6,545 bases of DNA, from contig CAZPGS010000049.1 of the NCBI GenBank assembly GCA_964586135.1, positions 1-6,545 of the forward strand. The letters run 5' to 3'. The DNA is from WYZ-LMO8 sp964586135 (GTDB taxonomy: Archaea; Thermoproteota; Methanomethylicia; Nezhaarchaeales; WYZ-LMO8). This document shows positions 1 to 5,808 of the stretch, in pieces. The first letter of the stretch is position 1; every line of letters starts with the position of its first letter. A program made the position numbers and the translations under genes. Under the pieces are notes generated by a model. It worked only from the letters and a program-made list of their open reading frames with translations. It was not told the origin of the DNA and ran no database searches.

Positions 1-2
1 CA

Positions 3-701
3 TCAACCACGAAACAGCCCGACGTCGAGACCTTCGTGACCTTGGCCGCGAGGCGGCGAGACGTAGATCAGCTACTAAGCCTCTACGCCCCCGTGATCGA
101 GGGACGCGAGAATGCGGGGCTTTGCGTGGTGGCTGGGAACAGGTCTTACCTAGAGAGCGACGAGGCTTCGCGAAGCGCTTACAAGTCCGTCAAGAGGGTC
201 TTAGAGCAAGCGCGCGGGAAGGTTACGAAAGTGCTCTTGGGCGTCGAGGGCATAGAGAAGGGCTTACACGAAGTCCTCAGCTCCCATCCCGTTGTAACGC
301 TGTTCTTCCTCTACGACGAGGAGAAGCTCGATTTGATTGAGAGGTGCTCGGCTTTGGGATTCGAGGGAGCAGTTTACGTGCCCTACGCCATCGATAAGCC
401 CAGAGCAGACGTCGTGAGGGCTCTAGCCGACTACGCTTTGAGGAGGAAGTGGTTGAGGAGGAGGTTGCTCGAAATGGGGCTCGAGGTCCCTCAGACCTTC
501 GTGACTTCGGGGGCGTCGCCCAAGCTAATGGAGGTAATCGAAGAAGCAGTCTCGAGGTTAAGCATCTACGGTTCGAGGGACGAGGTCGTGAAGAATATAA
601 GGAAGTTGAGGAGTTACGGCGTTGCGATCGTGGTGGGCTTGCCTATCTTTGAGGAGCCTGAGCAAGTCCTTGCATTCGGGGGATGCATAAAAAGGGCTTA
701 G
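3..701 (+). CDS. C-terminal part of a possible luciferase-like (F420-dependent type) oxidoreductase, 5' truncated
   Basis: The frame is open from the window edge (first full codon at 3) to a TAG at 699-701, giving 232 visible residues. The GTG at 36 is an internal possibility, but codons upstream stay open and read like protein (a stretch ending QPDVETF), so I treat the gene as cut by the window edge. The last ~45 residues (about 570-660) have the pattern GS-x-DEVV-x-NI-x-KLRSYGV-x-x-VVGLP, which resembles the C-terminal helix-strand end of luciferase-like TIM-barrel enzymes such as Mer and other F420-dependent oxidoreductases. The middle (LFFLYDEEKLDLIERC) is compatible with an alpha/beta barrel. 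The cofactor-binding N-terminal half is outside the window, so substrate and cofactor cannot be judged. The match is from memory of the family and weak; an unrelated alpha/beta protein remains possible. The coding nature itself is well supported by the long open frame and codon pattern. Confidence 0.5.
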   Translation, partial: STTKQPDVETFVTLAARRRDVDQLLSLYAPVIEGRENAGLCVVAGNRSYLESDEASRSAYKSVKRVLEQARGKVTKVLLGVEGIEKGLHEVLSSHPVVTLFFLYDEEKLDLIERCSALGFEGAVYVPYAIDKPRADVVRALADYALRRKWLRRRLLEMGLEVPQTFVTSGASPKLMEVIEEAVSRLSIYGSRDEVVKNIRKLRSYGVAIVVGLPIFEEPEQVLAFGGCIKRA

Positions 702-1186
702 AACATGTAGGGGAGTCTGCGCTCTTCTTCCTTCCTCTCCACTTTCTCAAAGAGTATCCTCGGCAACTTGCCCCCGTCCATGAGCTTCGAGAACAGGTCG
801 ACGAACTCGCTCGTGTGCTTTATGTCGAACTCCATTAACGTGAACATTATCTCGTACAGCTTCCTCTGAACTTCCTTGACCATTTCGAGGGGCATGAGGC
901 CGATTACCACGGGGTTCTGGAGCCAGCTGTCGAATCCCCTTATGGTCTTAGCTATGTGATAGCAAGCGTTCCGCGAGGCCAATATCAGCATCAGTCTATC
1001 GGCTCCTTCCAGCTCCTTTAGAGACTCCTTGACCCCTTCGAGCGCCTTCTTCTGGCCCTCAATCCACTCTATTAGGCCCTTAAGGAAGGCTCGATCAGGT
1101 TGGTACATCAATTCGCAACCCTCAAAGAGGAGTGAGGGGGGATGCTTTTTAATCTGCCTCTTCTTTCCCGTAACGAATTCGTCCAT
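698..1186 (-). CDS. DUF2153-like conserved archaeal protein of unknown function
   Basis: A soluble, helix-rich, charged protein of 162 residues with no signal peptide or membrane segment. The core from about residue 36 to 135 (LIEWIEGQKKALE, then DRLMLILASRN, then GFDSWLQNP, then LMPLEMVKEV, then FDIKHTSEFVDLF) matches my recollection of the DUF2153 family of crenarchaeal hypothetical proteins, for which I know no function. The ATG at 1186 follows GAGAGGT with a 4-nt gap. The first 26 residues are basic and look like an extension; the ATG at 1108 (M27), with GAGGG about 10 nt upstream, is an alternative start giving 136 residues, closer to the family length as I remember it. The gene is divergent from the methyltransferase gene and converges with the gene on the left, its TAA overlapping that gene's TAG. 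No function is inferred from context. Confidence 0.75.
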   Translation of the reverse strand: MDEFVTGKKRQIKKHPPSLLFEGCELMYQPDRAFLKGLIEWIEGQKKALEGVKESLKELEGADRLMLILASRNACYHIAKTIRGFDSWLQNPVVIGLMPLEMVKEVQRKLYEIMFTLMEFDIKHTSEFVDLFSKLMDGGKLPRILFEKVERKEEERRLPYMF

Positions 1187-1283
1187 TTCGACCTCTCTAG
1201 CGCTTCGTTGATAGCGTTAAAAGTGAGCAGAAATAAATTTAAGAATAAATTTAAGCAGACCTTTGTCGTATGAGGGACCAGAA
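1187..1283. promoter_or_regulatory. Divergent promoter region between the DUF2153-like and methyltransferase genes
   Basis: A 97-bp non-coding stretch separates two divergently read genes, and its centre is markedly AT-rich against GC-rich flanks. On the minus strand, CTTTTAAC at 1223-1216 is a plausible TATA box; counting about 26 bp downstream puts a start site near 1193, just before the SD and ATG of the DUF2153-like gene. On the plus strand the AT-rich tandem repeat at 1232-1255 supplies TATA-like AAATTTAA sequence for the methyltransferase gene; the second copy would place initiation near 1277, a few bases before the ATG at 1284. These are pattern-based predictions using usual archaeal spacing. 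Confidence 0.6.
1232..1255. repeat. Perfect tandem repeat, 2 x 12 bp (AATAAATTTAAG)
   Basis: The 12-mer AATAAATTTAAG occurs at 1232-1243 and again, with no mismatch, at 1244-1255. Each copy contains AAATTTAA, which can serve as a TATA-like element, so the promoter element upstream of the methyltransferase gene appears duplicated. Whether both copies are used, or one is a regulator site, cannot be told from sequence. Confidence 0.85.
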
Positions 1284-1775
1284 ATGGTTGACGTGCCCTT
1301 CGTCTCCACTCCAGAGCACGTAGCTCGGAAGATGCTCGAGCTAGCTGGCGTAGGTCCCAGTGACGTGGTATACGACTTGGGCGCTGGCGACGGCCGGATA
1401 ATAATCATGGCGGCTAAGGAGTTCGGAGCGAGAGCTGTGGGGGTAGAGATAAGGAAGGACCTATACGAACAGATATTGAAGAGGATCAAGCTCGACGGCC
1501 TTGAAGGGAAGGTCAGGGTCATAAACGGAGACTTCTTCCACGTGAACGTAAGCGAGGCGAGCGTCGTGACCTTGTATCTCTTGACCACCGTCAACGAAAA
1601 GCTGAGGCCCAAGCTCGAAAGAGAGCTAGGGGTTGGCGCTAGAGTTGTGTCCCACGACTTCGAAGTCCCTGGCTGGAAGCCCGTCCGCGTCGAGAGCGTG
1701 AGAGACTACTGGTGCGACCACAAGATCTACGTTTACGAGATAGGCGTGAGCACGCCTAAGAAAAAAGAATGGTAG
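1284..1775 (+). CDS. aKMT-like SAM-dependent protein-lysine methyltransferase
   Basis: A compact class I methyltransferase of 163 residues. Motif I, VYDLGAGDGRI, is near residues 29-39; the acidic end of strand beta2 follows in AVGVEI, and NGDFF is a further motif. The layout VPFVSTPEHVARKMLELAGV, then VVTLYLLTTVNEKLRPKLE, then VVSHDFEVPGW closely follows aKMT, the crenarchaeal enzyme that methylates lysines on many cytosolic and chromatin proteins (known for Sulfolobus; assigned here by remembered similarity). It probably acts broadly on host proteins, possibly aiding thermostability. The start chosen is the ATG at 1284, preceded by GAGG with 8 nt spacing; an in-frame TTG at 1263 would add MSYEGPE but lacks an SD. 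The gene is likely monocistronic: it has its own promoter region and converges with the phosphatase gene 20 bp downstream. No residue is visibly missing. Confidence 0.85.
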   Translation: MVDVPFVSTPEHVARKMLELAGVGPSDVVYDLGAGDGRIIIMAAKEFGARAVGVEIRKDLYEQILKRIKLDGLEGKVRVINGDFFHVNVSEASVVTLYLLTTVNEKLRPKLERELGVGARVVSHDFEVPGWKPVRVESVRDYWCDHKIYVYEIGVSTPKKKEW

Positions 1776-1795
1776 AGGGCGGCGAGCTCGTCTCA

Positions 1796-2587
1796 TCATT
1801 CATTCCTGGCTATTTTCAATATCTTTGGCACTTCTGCTAAGCTCTTGACCACGAAGTGGGGCCTAAGGGACTCGGGAAGGCGCTCTAAGGTCAGCCCTTT
1901 AGCCACGCCGCTCAACACGAGCGCTGTTAGGCAATTGAACCTCCTGCCCATCTTGATGTCCGTCTCAGGCCTATCCCCTACAACCAAGACCTCAGAGGGC
2001 CTCAGCTTTAGGCGCGTGAGGGCCTCCCTCATGGCTATCCTCGAGGGCTTGCCCACGACTAGCGGCCTCACGCCAGAGGCCACCTCTATGGCCTTGACTA
2101 TCGAGCCAGCGCCGGGCATGACCCCGCCCTCCAGCGGTAAGGTCGCGTCGGTGTTGGTCGCCAAGAACTTGGCCCCCCGCCTTATCTCCCTCGAGGCCCT
2201 CGCGAGCTTCTGGTAATCGAAGCTGAAGTCCAGCCCGACCACGACTACGTCGGAGTTCGAGGGCACGACCTCGTGACCGTGAGACCTCAAAACCTCTTCT
2301 AGGGCTTTGGTGCCCACCACGAAGACCTTCGACGGCCCGCGAACTCTCCTGATGTAGGAGGCCGCTATCACGCTTGAGGTCAGTATCTCCTGGATCGAGG
2401 CCTTAATCCCCATACTCTCGAGCACTTCGAGGTACTCCTGAGGCGTCTTCGTTGCATTGTTCGTTAAGAAGAGCACCTTGATGTCCTTGGATCTCAGCTC
2501 CTCCAGGGCCTCGAGGGCGCCGCTTATGGGCTTATCACCTATGTACACGCTGCCGTCTAAGTCCACTATCAGCCCCTTGATTGGCAA
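1796..2587 (-). CDS. HAD superfamily IIA (NagD / p-nitrophenyl phosphatase-like) sugar-phosphatase family hydrolase
   Basis: A cytosolic phosphatase of 263 residues, the usual family length. All four HAD motifs are visible: motif I D9-L-D11-G-S-V-Y with nucleophile D9 and acid/base D11; motif II T42-N-N in FLTNNATKTP; motif III K181 in VVGKPS; and motif IV GD206RPETD211I for magnesium. The segment between motifs II and III contains GLDFSFDY and ATNTDATLPLEGGVMPGAGSI, typical of the C2 cap of the IIA subfamily. Relatives dephosphorylate small phosphorylated metabolites; the natural substrate here cannot be predicted. The start is a TTG at 2587-2585, preceded by AAGGTG about 8 nt upstream; the reading MPIKGLIVDLDG fits the family N-terminus. 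It lies 4 bp behind cutA on the same strand and its SD overlaps the cutA stop, so it is probably co-transcribed and translationally coupled. No functional link to CutA is known to me. Confidence 0.92.
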   Translation of the reverse strand: MPIKGLIVDLDGSVYIGDKPISGALEALEELRSKDIKVLFLTNNATKTPQEYLEVLESMGIKASIQEILTSSVIAASYIRRVRGPSKVFVVGTKALEEVLRSHGHEVVPSNSDVVVVGLDFSFDYQKLARASREIRRGAKFLATNTDATLPLEGGVMPGAGSIVKAIEVASGVRPLVVGKPSRIAMREALTRLKLRPSEVLVVGDRPETDIKMGRRFNCLTALVLSGVAKGLTLERLPESLRPHFVVKSLAEVPKILKIARNE

Positions 2588-2591
2588 GAGC

Positions 2592-2915
2592 TCACACCTT
2601 TACGCTCTCGTCAACCCACTTGAGGTAATCGTCGTGGCCGGCTATGATCGGCATGGCTATTATCTCCGGGACGCTATACGAATGCAAGGACCTGACAACC
2701 TCTATGAGGCGCTGAAGGGCCTCGAGCCTGCTCTTAACCACTGCCAAGGCCTCGTCACACTCCTCGAACTTGCCTTGAAATATGAAGAAGGAGCGAACCT
2801 TGTCCACGACGTTCACGCAGGCGGCTAGTTTCTCTTCGACTAGCTTCCTTGAAACCTTGTACGCTTCCTCCTTTGAGGGGAAAGTGATGAAGACCACTAC
2901 GTGACAACCCTTCAT
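2592..2915 (-). CDS. cutA: CutA1 family protein (divalent cation tolerance)
   Basis: A small cytosolic protein of 107 residues, typical length, whose relatives form very stable ferredoxin-like trimers. Hallmarks are LVEEKLAACVNVV (25-37), the GK-containing strand FIFQGKFEECDEALAVVKS (44-62), HSYSVPEI (78-85) and YLKWVDESV (97-105). The tryptophan often found just before the GK is replaced by phenylalanine here. CutA binds divalent metals such as copper in some species, and its physiological role in archaea is unsettled. The ATG at 2915 is preceded by GGTGG with a 3-nt gap. It is the first gene of a two-gene unit with the HAD phosphatase, and is divergent from argG across a region with two inverted repeats, one overlapping its likely TATA box. 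Confidence 0.93.
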   Translation of the reverse strand: MKGCHVVVFITFPSKEEAYKVSRKLVEEKLAACVNVVDKVRSFFIFQGKFEECDEALAVVKSRLEALQRLIEVVRSLHSYSVPEIIAMPIIAGHDDYLKWVDESVKV

Positions 2916-2946
2916 GTGCCACCGCGATTTAGCATAGTGTGAGCCA

Positions 2947-2969
2947 CCTTAAACATTTCTTGTTTAAGG
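2947..2969. repeat. Perfect inverted repeat, 9-bp arms, 5-nt spacer, in the cutA promoter
   Basis: Arms CCTTAAACA (2947-2955) and TGTTTAAGG (2961-2969) are exact reverse complements around TTTCT. On the minus strand the left arm reads TGTTTAAGG, and its TTTAAG would put cutA transcription initiation near 2925, so the palindrome overlaps the probable cutA TATA box. A dimeric repressor site is the natural reading; a chance AT-rich palindrome is the alternative. There is no U-run after it, so a terminator is unlikely. Confidence 0.6.
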
Positions 2970-3010
2970 CTTTGAAGCTTCCTAACTGTTATTTCATTTA
3001 GAATTGAGGA

Positions 3011-3024
3011 TTCCCTAAAGGGAA
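3011..3024. promoter_or_regulatory. Short palindrome directly upstream of the argG promoter
   Basis: TTCCCT (3011-3016) and AGGGAA (3019-3024) are exact reverse complements separated by AA. The site ends 6 bp before the TATA box, abutting the place where the BRE lies. That position suits an activator, or a repressor that blocks TFB. Function is inferred only from symmetry and location. Confidence 0.5.
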
Positions 3025-3040
3025 GAAACGCTTATATAAA
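3025..3040 (+). promoter_or_regulatory. argG operon promoter (BRE/TATA)
   Basis: CTTATATAAA at 3031-3040 is a strong archaeal TATA box, preceded by purine-rich GAAACG (3025-3030) as a possible BRE. Usual spacing predicts a start site near 3061, giving a leader of about 25 nt with an SD-like AGGGGA (3078-3083 region) just before the ATG at 3087. This should drive argG-argH-argX as one transcript, since no gap for another promoter exists downstream. Confidence 0.75.
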
Positions 3041-3086
3041 TCGTCTTTTAAGCTTCTTCCTATCTCCACTTAAGAGTAGGGGAACT

Positions 3087-4313
3087 ATGAAAGTAGTGCT
3101 GGCCTACTCAGGGGGACTGGACACCTCGGTCGCCATTAAATGGCTCCAGGAGAAGTATAACGCCAATGTCATAACCGTAACCCTAGACGTAGGACAAATT
3201 GAAAACTTCAAAGCCATAGAGGAGAAGGCCAAGGCCCTAGGAGTCTACAAGCACTACTCCATAAATGCTGTGGACGAATTCGTGGAGAGGTTCGTCGCGC
3301 GAGCCATAAAGGCAAATGCCTTGTATCAGGGCAAGTACCCGCTTGCCAGTGCCCTCTCCAGACCACTCATAGCTGAAAAGCTCGTCGAAGTCGCCTTAAA
3401 AGAAGGGGCTGAGGCCGTAGCACATGGGTGCACCGGTAAAGGCAATGACCAGGTCAGGATAGAGGTCACGGTCAAGGCCCTAGCCCCCCACTTGAAGATC
3501 ATAGCCCCGATCCGGGAGTGGGGGCTGACTCGGGACAAGGAGATAGAGTACGCTAAGAAGAAGGGCATCCCCATCCCGATAAAGGACAAGCCTTACAGCA
3601 TCGATCAGAACCTGTGGGGAAGGTCTATCGAATGCGGCCCCCTCGAAGATCCCTACGCCGAGCCACCCGAAGACGCGTTTGAATGGACCGTCAGCCCGCT
3701 CAAGGCGCCCAACGAGCCCGCTTACGTGACCCTGACGTTCGAAGGCGGCTTGCCGACGGTGCTCAACGGCGTTGAGATGAAGCTCAAGGACTTGATAATT
3801 GAGCTCAACAGGCTGGCCGGGCGACACGGGGTCGGCAGGATAGACCACATAGAGGACCGAGTCGTGGGGATAAAGAGCAGGGAGGTGTACGAGGCCCCAG
3901 CAGCCGTGTGCATAATCGAGGCCCACAAGGACTTGGAGAAGATGACCCTCACGAGGCACGAGCTCGAGTTCAAGTCGATGGTCGACGACAAGTGGAGCAG
4001 GTTGGTCTACGAGGGCTTGTGGTGCGATCCCTTGCGCGAGGACCTCGACGCCCTCATCGACAAGACGCAGGAGAGGGTCGAGGGCGAGGTGAGGCTGAAG
4101 CTCTACAAGGGCACAGTGATGGCCGTGGGGAGGAAGTCTCCTCGTTCCCTTTACGAGCTCGACCTAGCGACGTACGAGGAGTGGAGCAAGTTCGACCAGA
4201 AGCTCGCCAAGGGCTTCATAGAGCTATGGGGGTTGCAGACTTATCTAGCTAGGTCGAGAGGTGGTAGAGCTGAGCCTGATGTGGGGGGCAAGGGCCAAAG
4301 CCCCGAGCACTGA
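3087..4313 (+). CDS. argG: Argininosuccinate synthase
   Basis: Catalyses the ATP-dependent joining of citrulline and aspartate to argininosuccinate, the penultimate step of arginine synthesis, in the cytosol. The 408-residue protein opens with the PP-loop AYSGGLDTS (6-14), followed by YPLASALSRPLIA (84-96), AHGCTGKGNDQVR (112-124) and YSIDQNLWGRSIECG (170-184), all hallmarks of the family. The ATG at 3087 puts the PP-loop at the expected distance from the N-terminus. The core ends at GFIELWGLQTYLARSR, where family members usually stop; the last 17 residues (from 392) are a Gly/Pro-rich tail encoded within the region overlapping argH, and probably not conserved. It is the first gene of the arginine operon behind a strong TATA box, with a possible regulator palindrome just upstream. 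Confidence 0.98.
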   Translation: MKVVLAYSGGLDTSVAIKWLQEKYNANVITVTLDVGQIENFKAIEEKAKALGVYKHYSINAVDEFVERFVARAIKANALYQGKYPLASALSRPLIAEKLVEVALKEGAEAVAHGCTGKGNDQVRIEVTVKALAPHLKIIAPIREWGLTRDKEIEYAKKKGIPIPIKDKPYSIDQNLWGRSIECGPLEDPYAEPPEDAFEWTVSPLKAPNEPAYVTLTFEGGLPTVLNGVEMKLKDLIIELNRLAGRHGVGRIDHIEDRVVGIKSREVYEAPAAVCIIEAHKDLEKMTLTRHELEFKSMVDDKWSRLVYEGLWCDPLREDLDALIDKTQERVEGEVRLKLYKGTVMAVGRKSPRSLYELDLATYEEWSKFDQKLAKGFIELWGLQTYLARSRGGRAEPDVGGKGQSPEH

Positions 4314-5808
4314 GGCGACCCAGTACATTTCATCTATAAGCTTTGATGATAGGATAGCGTTGGACGTAGTAAGGATCAACATCGCGCACTTACTGATGCT
4401 GGTCAAGCAGGGGATAATAGGCAAAGATGACGGTAGAGCTATCTACGGAGTTTTGAGGAGGCTCCTGCAGGGATTTGAGCTCAAGCGAGAGCTAGAGGAC
4501 GTCCACATGTGCATCGAGGAGGAGGTCATTAAAGAAGTTGGAGCGGGAATAGGGGGCAAGCTACATATAGGCAAAAGCAGGAACGATCAGGTCGCGACGG
4601 CCCTGCGCATGAGGGCGAAGAGGTTCGTCGTAGAGCTGGCGTCTGAGCTATTGAAGTTTAGAGAGGTGTTGTTGGGCCTCTCCGAGAGACACGTTGACAC
4701 CGCAATGCCGGGCTACACGCACCTTCAGCACGCGCAACCCGTGACCCTCGCGCACTACTTGCTCGCCTACCACGACAAGTTCGAGAGGGACTTCCACAGG
4801 CTCTTGGACGTCTATCACAGGATAGACGAGAGCCCCATGGGCAGCGCGGCTCTCGCTGGCAGTAGCTTCAACTTGGACAGGGAGTATGTGGCGAAGCTCT
4901 TGGGCTTCTCGAGGGTGCAGGAGAACACCATAGACGCCGTCTCTGACAGAGATTTCATGATCGAGACCGCCTTCGCCGCGGCGATGGTAATGGCCCACTT
5001 GAGCGAGCTGGCCGAGGAGTTGATCCTTTGGAGCTCGTGGGAGTTCGGCTTCGCGGAGCTCCCCGACGCCTACTCCTCGACTAGCAGTATCATGCCTCAG
5101 AAGAGGAACCCGGTAGTGGCAGAGGTCGTGAGGGCAAGGGCGTCTCACGTCATGGGGATGCTCTTATCGGCCTTGGACATTTTAAGGAGGCTACCGATGA
5201 GCTACAACCTAGACTTGCAAGAGGTCACGCCTCCTGTGTGGCTATCGGTTGAAGAGGCCTTAAGGGCTTTGAAGATCATGAGGGGCGCGGTCGAGGGGCT
5301 GGAGTTCGACGTGAAGAGAATGTACGAGGCCGCGGAGCTCGGCTTTTCGACCGCAACTGAGCTCGCAAACGAGCTGGTCAAGCGCTTTAACTTGTCGTTT
5401 AGGATCGCCCATAGGATTGTTGGCAGGATGGTAAAGGAGGCAGTTGACAGGGGCTTAAGCCCTCGCGAGGTAACGCCTCAGATGCTTGAGGAGGCCGCGA
5501 GACAGGAAGGCGTAGCGATAAAGGTCGATGAGCGACTGCTCAGGGATTGCCTTAGCCCTGAAGTTTGCATCGCGAGGTGCAAAGTCGTCGGAGGGCCGTC
5601 GCGGGGGTCGGTCAGTCACATGATCAATAGGCGTAGGCTCGAGCTATCGAGGGACTTAGAGGTACTATTAGGCATGAAGAAGGCCTTGGAGGAGATAGAT
5701 GTCGTGATGGAGAGCGAGGCTAAGAGGCTCGAGGTGGCGCGAGTTGAAGGTGGCGCTGCTCTACGACAGGCTCAGGTGGGAGGAGAAGGCGATCCTAGAC
5801 GCCCTTAA
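4261..5808 (+). CDS. argH: Argininosuccinate lyase
   Basis: Splits argininosuccinate into arginine and fumarate, the last step of the pathway; a cytosolic homotetramer in the fumarase/aspartase superfamily. Visible motifs are EDVHMCIE (79-86), GGKLHIGKSRNDQVAT (98-113), MPGYTHLQHAQPVT (149-162) with conserved T153-H154, SPMGSAALAGSSF (191-203) and the signature loop SSIMPQKRNP (275-284) carrying the catalytic serine. The residue before SS is Thr rather than the Gly of the classic GSS signature. At 515 residues it is somewhat long; the last 21 residues are a Gly/Arg-rich tail in the argX overlap. The start is uncertain: GTG at 4261 (AGGT 6 nt upstream) overlaps argG by 53 bp; ATG at 4279 gives MWGARAK, near the usual W-G N-terminus, with a 35-bp overlap and GAGGTGGT 13 nt upstream. 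Translation is probably coupled to argG. Confidence 0.96.
   Translation: MVELSLMWGARAKAPSTEATQYISSISFDDRIALDVVRINIAHLLMLVKQGIIGKDDGRAIYGVLRRLLQGFELKRELEDVHMCIEEEVIKEVGAGIGGKLHIGKSRNDQVATALRMRAKRFVVELASELLKFREVLLGLSERHVDTAMPGYTHLQHAQPVTLAHYLLAYHDKFERDFHRLLDVYHRIDESPMGSAALAGSSFNLDREYVAKLLGFSRVQENTIDAVSDRDFMIETAFAAAMVMAHLSELAEELILWSSWEFGFAELPDAYSSTSSIMPQKRNPVVAEVVRARASHVMGMLLSALDILRRLPMSYNLDLQEVTPPVWLSVEEALRALKIMRGAVEGLEFDVKRMYEAAELGFSTATELANELVKRFNLSFRIAHRIVGRMVKEAVDRGLSPREVTPQMLEEAARQEGVAIKVDERLLRDCLSPEVCIARCKVVGGPSRGSVSHMINRRRLELSRDLEVLLGMKKALEEIDVVMESEAKRLEVARVEGGAALRQAQVGGEGDPRRP
5731..5746 (+). promoter_or_regulatory. Ribosome binding site and TTG start of argX inside argH
   Basis: GAGGTGG (5731-5737) lies 6 nt before TTG at 5744-5746. 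It nearly matches the full archaeal anti-SD complement and decides the start: reading from this TTG gives MKVALLYDRLRWEE, the expected LysX/ArgX N-terminus. The in-frame GTG at 5750 would remove two residues and has poorer spacing. Confidence 0.85.

Larger units (their letters stand above)
2916..3086. promoter_or_regulatory. Divergent regulatory region between cutA and argG
   Basis: A 171-bp AT-richer non-coding stretch serves cutA on the left and the arginine operon on the right. From left to right it holds the cutA SD (GGTGG, minus strand, 2923-2919), a 9-bp-arm inverted repeat at 2947-2969 containing TATA-like TTTAAG, an 8-bp palindrome GAAGCTTC (2974-2981), a 6-bp-arm inverted repeat (3011-3024) and the argG TATA box (3031-3040). 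AAGCTTC recurs at 3050-3056. I see no small ORF or RNA gene here. Confidence 0.75.

Noticed and set aside
1217..1612. 131-residue minus-strand frame opposite the methyltransferase gene
   Set aside because: Ser/Thr/Pro-rich antisense reading of a clear methyltransferase; it also runs through the AT-rich promoter region.
1845..2216. Plus-strand frame of 123 residues opposite the HAD phosphatase gene
   Set aside because: All HAD motifs are on the minus strand; this frame shows no recognisable protein.
2457..2828. Plus-strand frame spanning the HAD/cutA junction
   Set aside because: Crosses two recognised minus-strand genes, with no domain or SD of its own.
2947..2969. Inverted repeat as an intrinsic terminator
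   Set aside because: It lies upstream of both flanking genes, the stem is AT-rich, and no T-run follows on either strand.
3042..3069. Pyrimidine-rich tract before argG as a terminator
   Set aside because: It sits between the argG TATA box and the predicted start of translation, so it is more likely initiator/leader sequence.
3480..3959. 159-residue minus-strand open frame opposite argG
   Set aside because: Lies wholly within argG, resembles no family, and is the usual antisense shadow of purine-biased coding sequence.
4241..4320. Frameshift or fusion of argG and argH
   Set aside because: Both proteins are complete through their conserved cores, and the downstream start has its own SD-like sequence; overlap is the simpler reading, though an indel cannot be excluded.
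4648..5148. 166-residue minus-strand open frame opposite argH
   Set aside because: Fully inside a well-supported argH; composition (His, Arg, Val rich) is that of a reverse-frame artefact and there is no promoter or SD.
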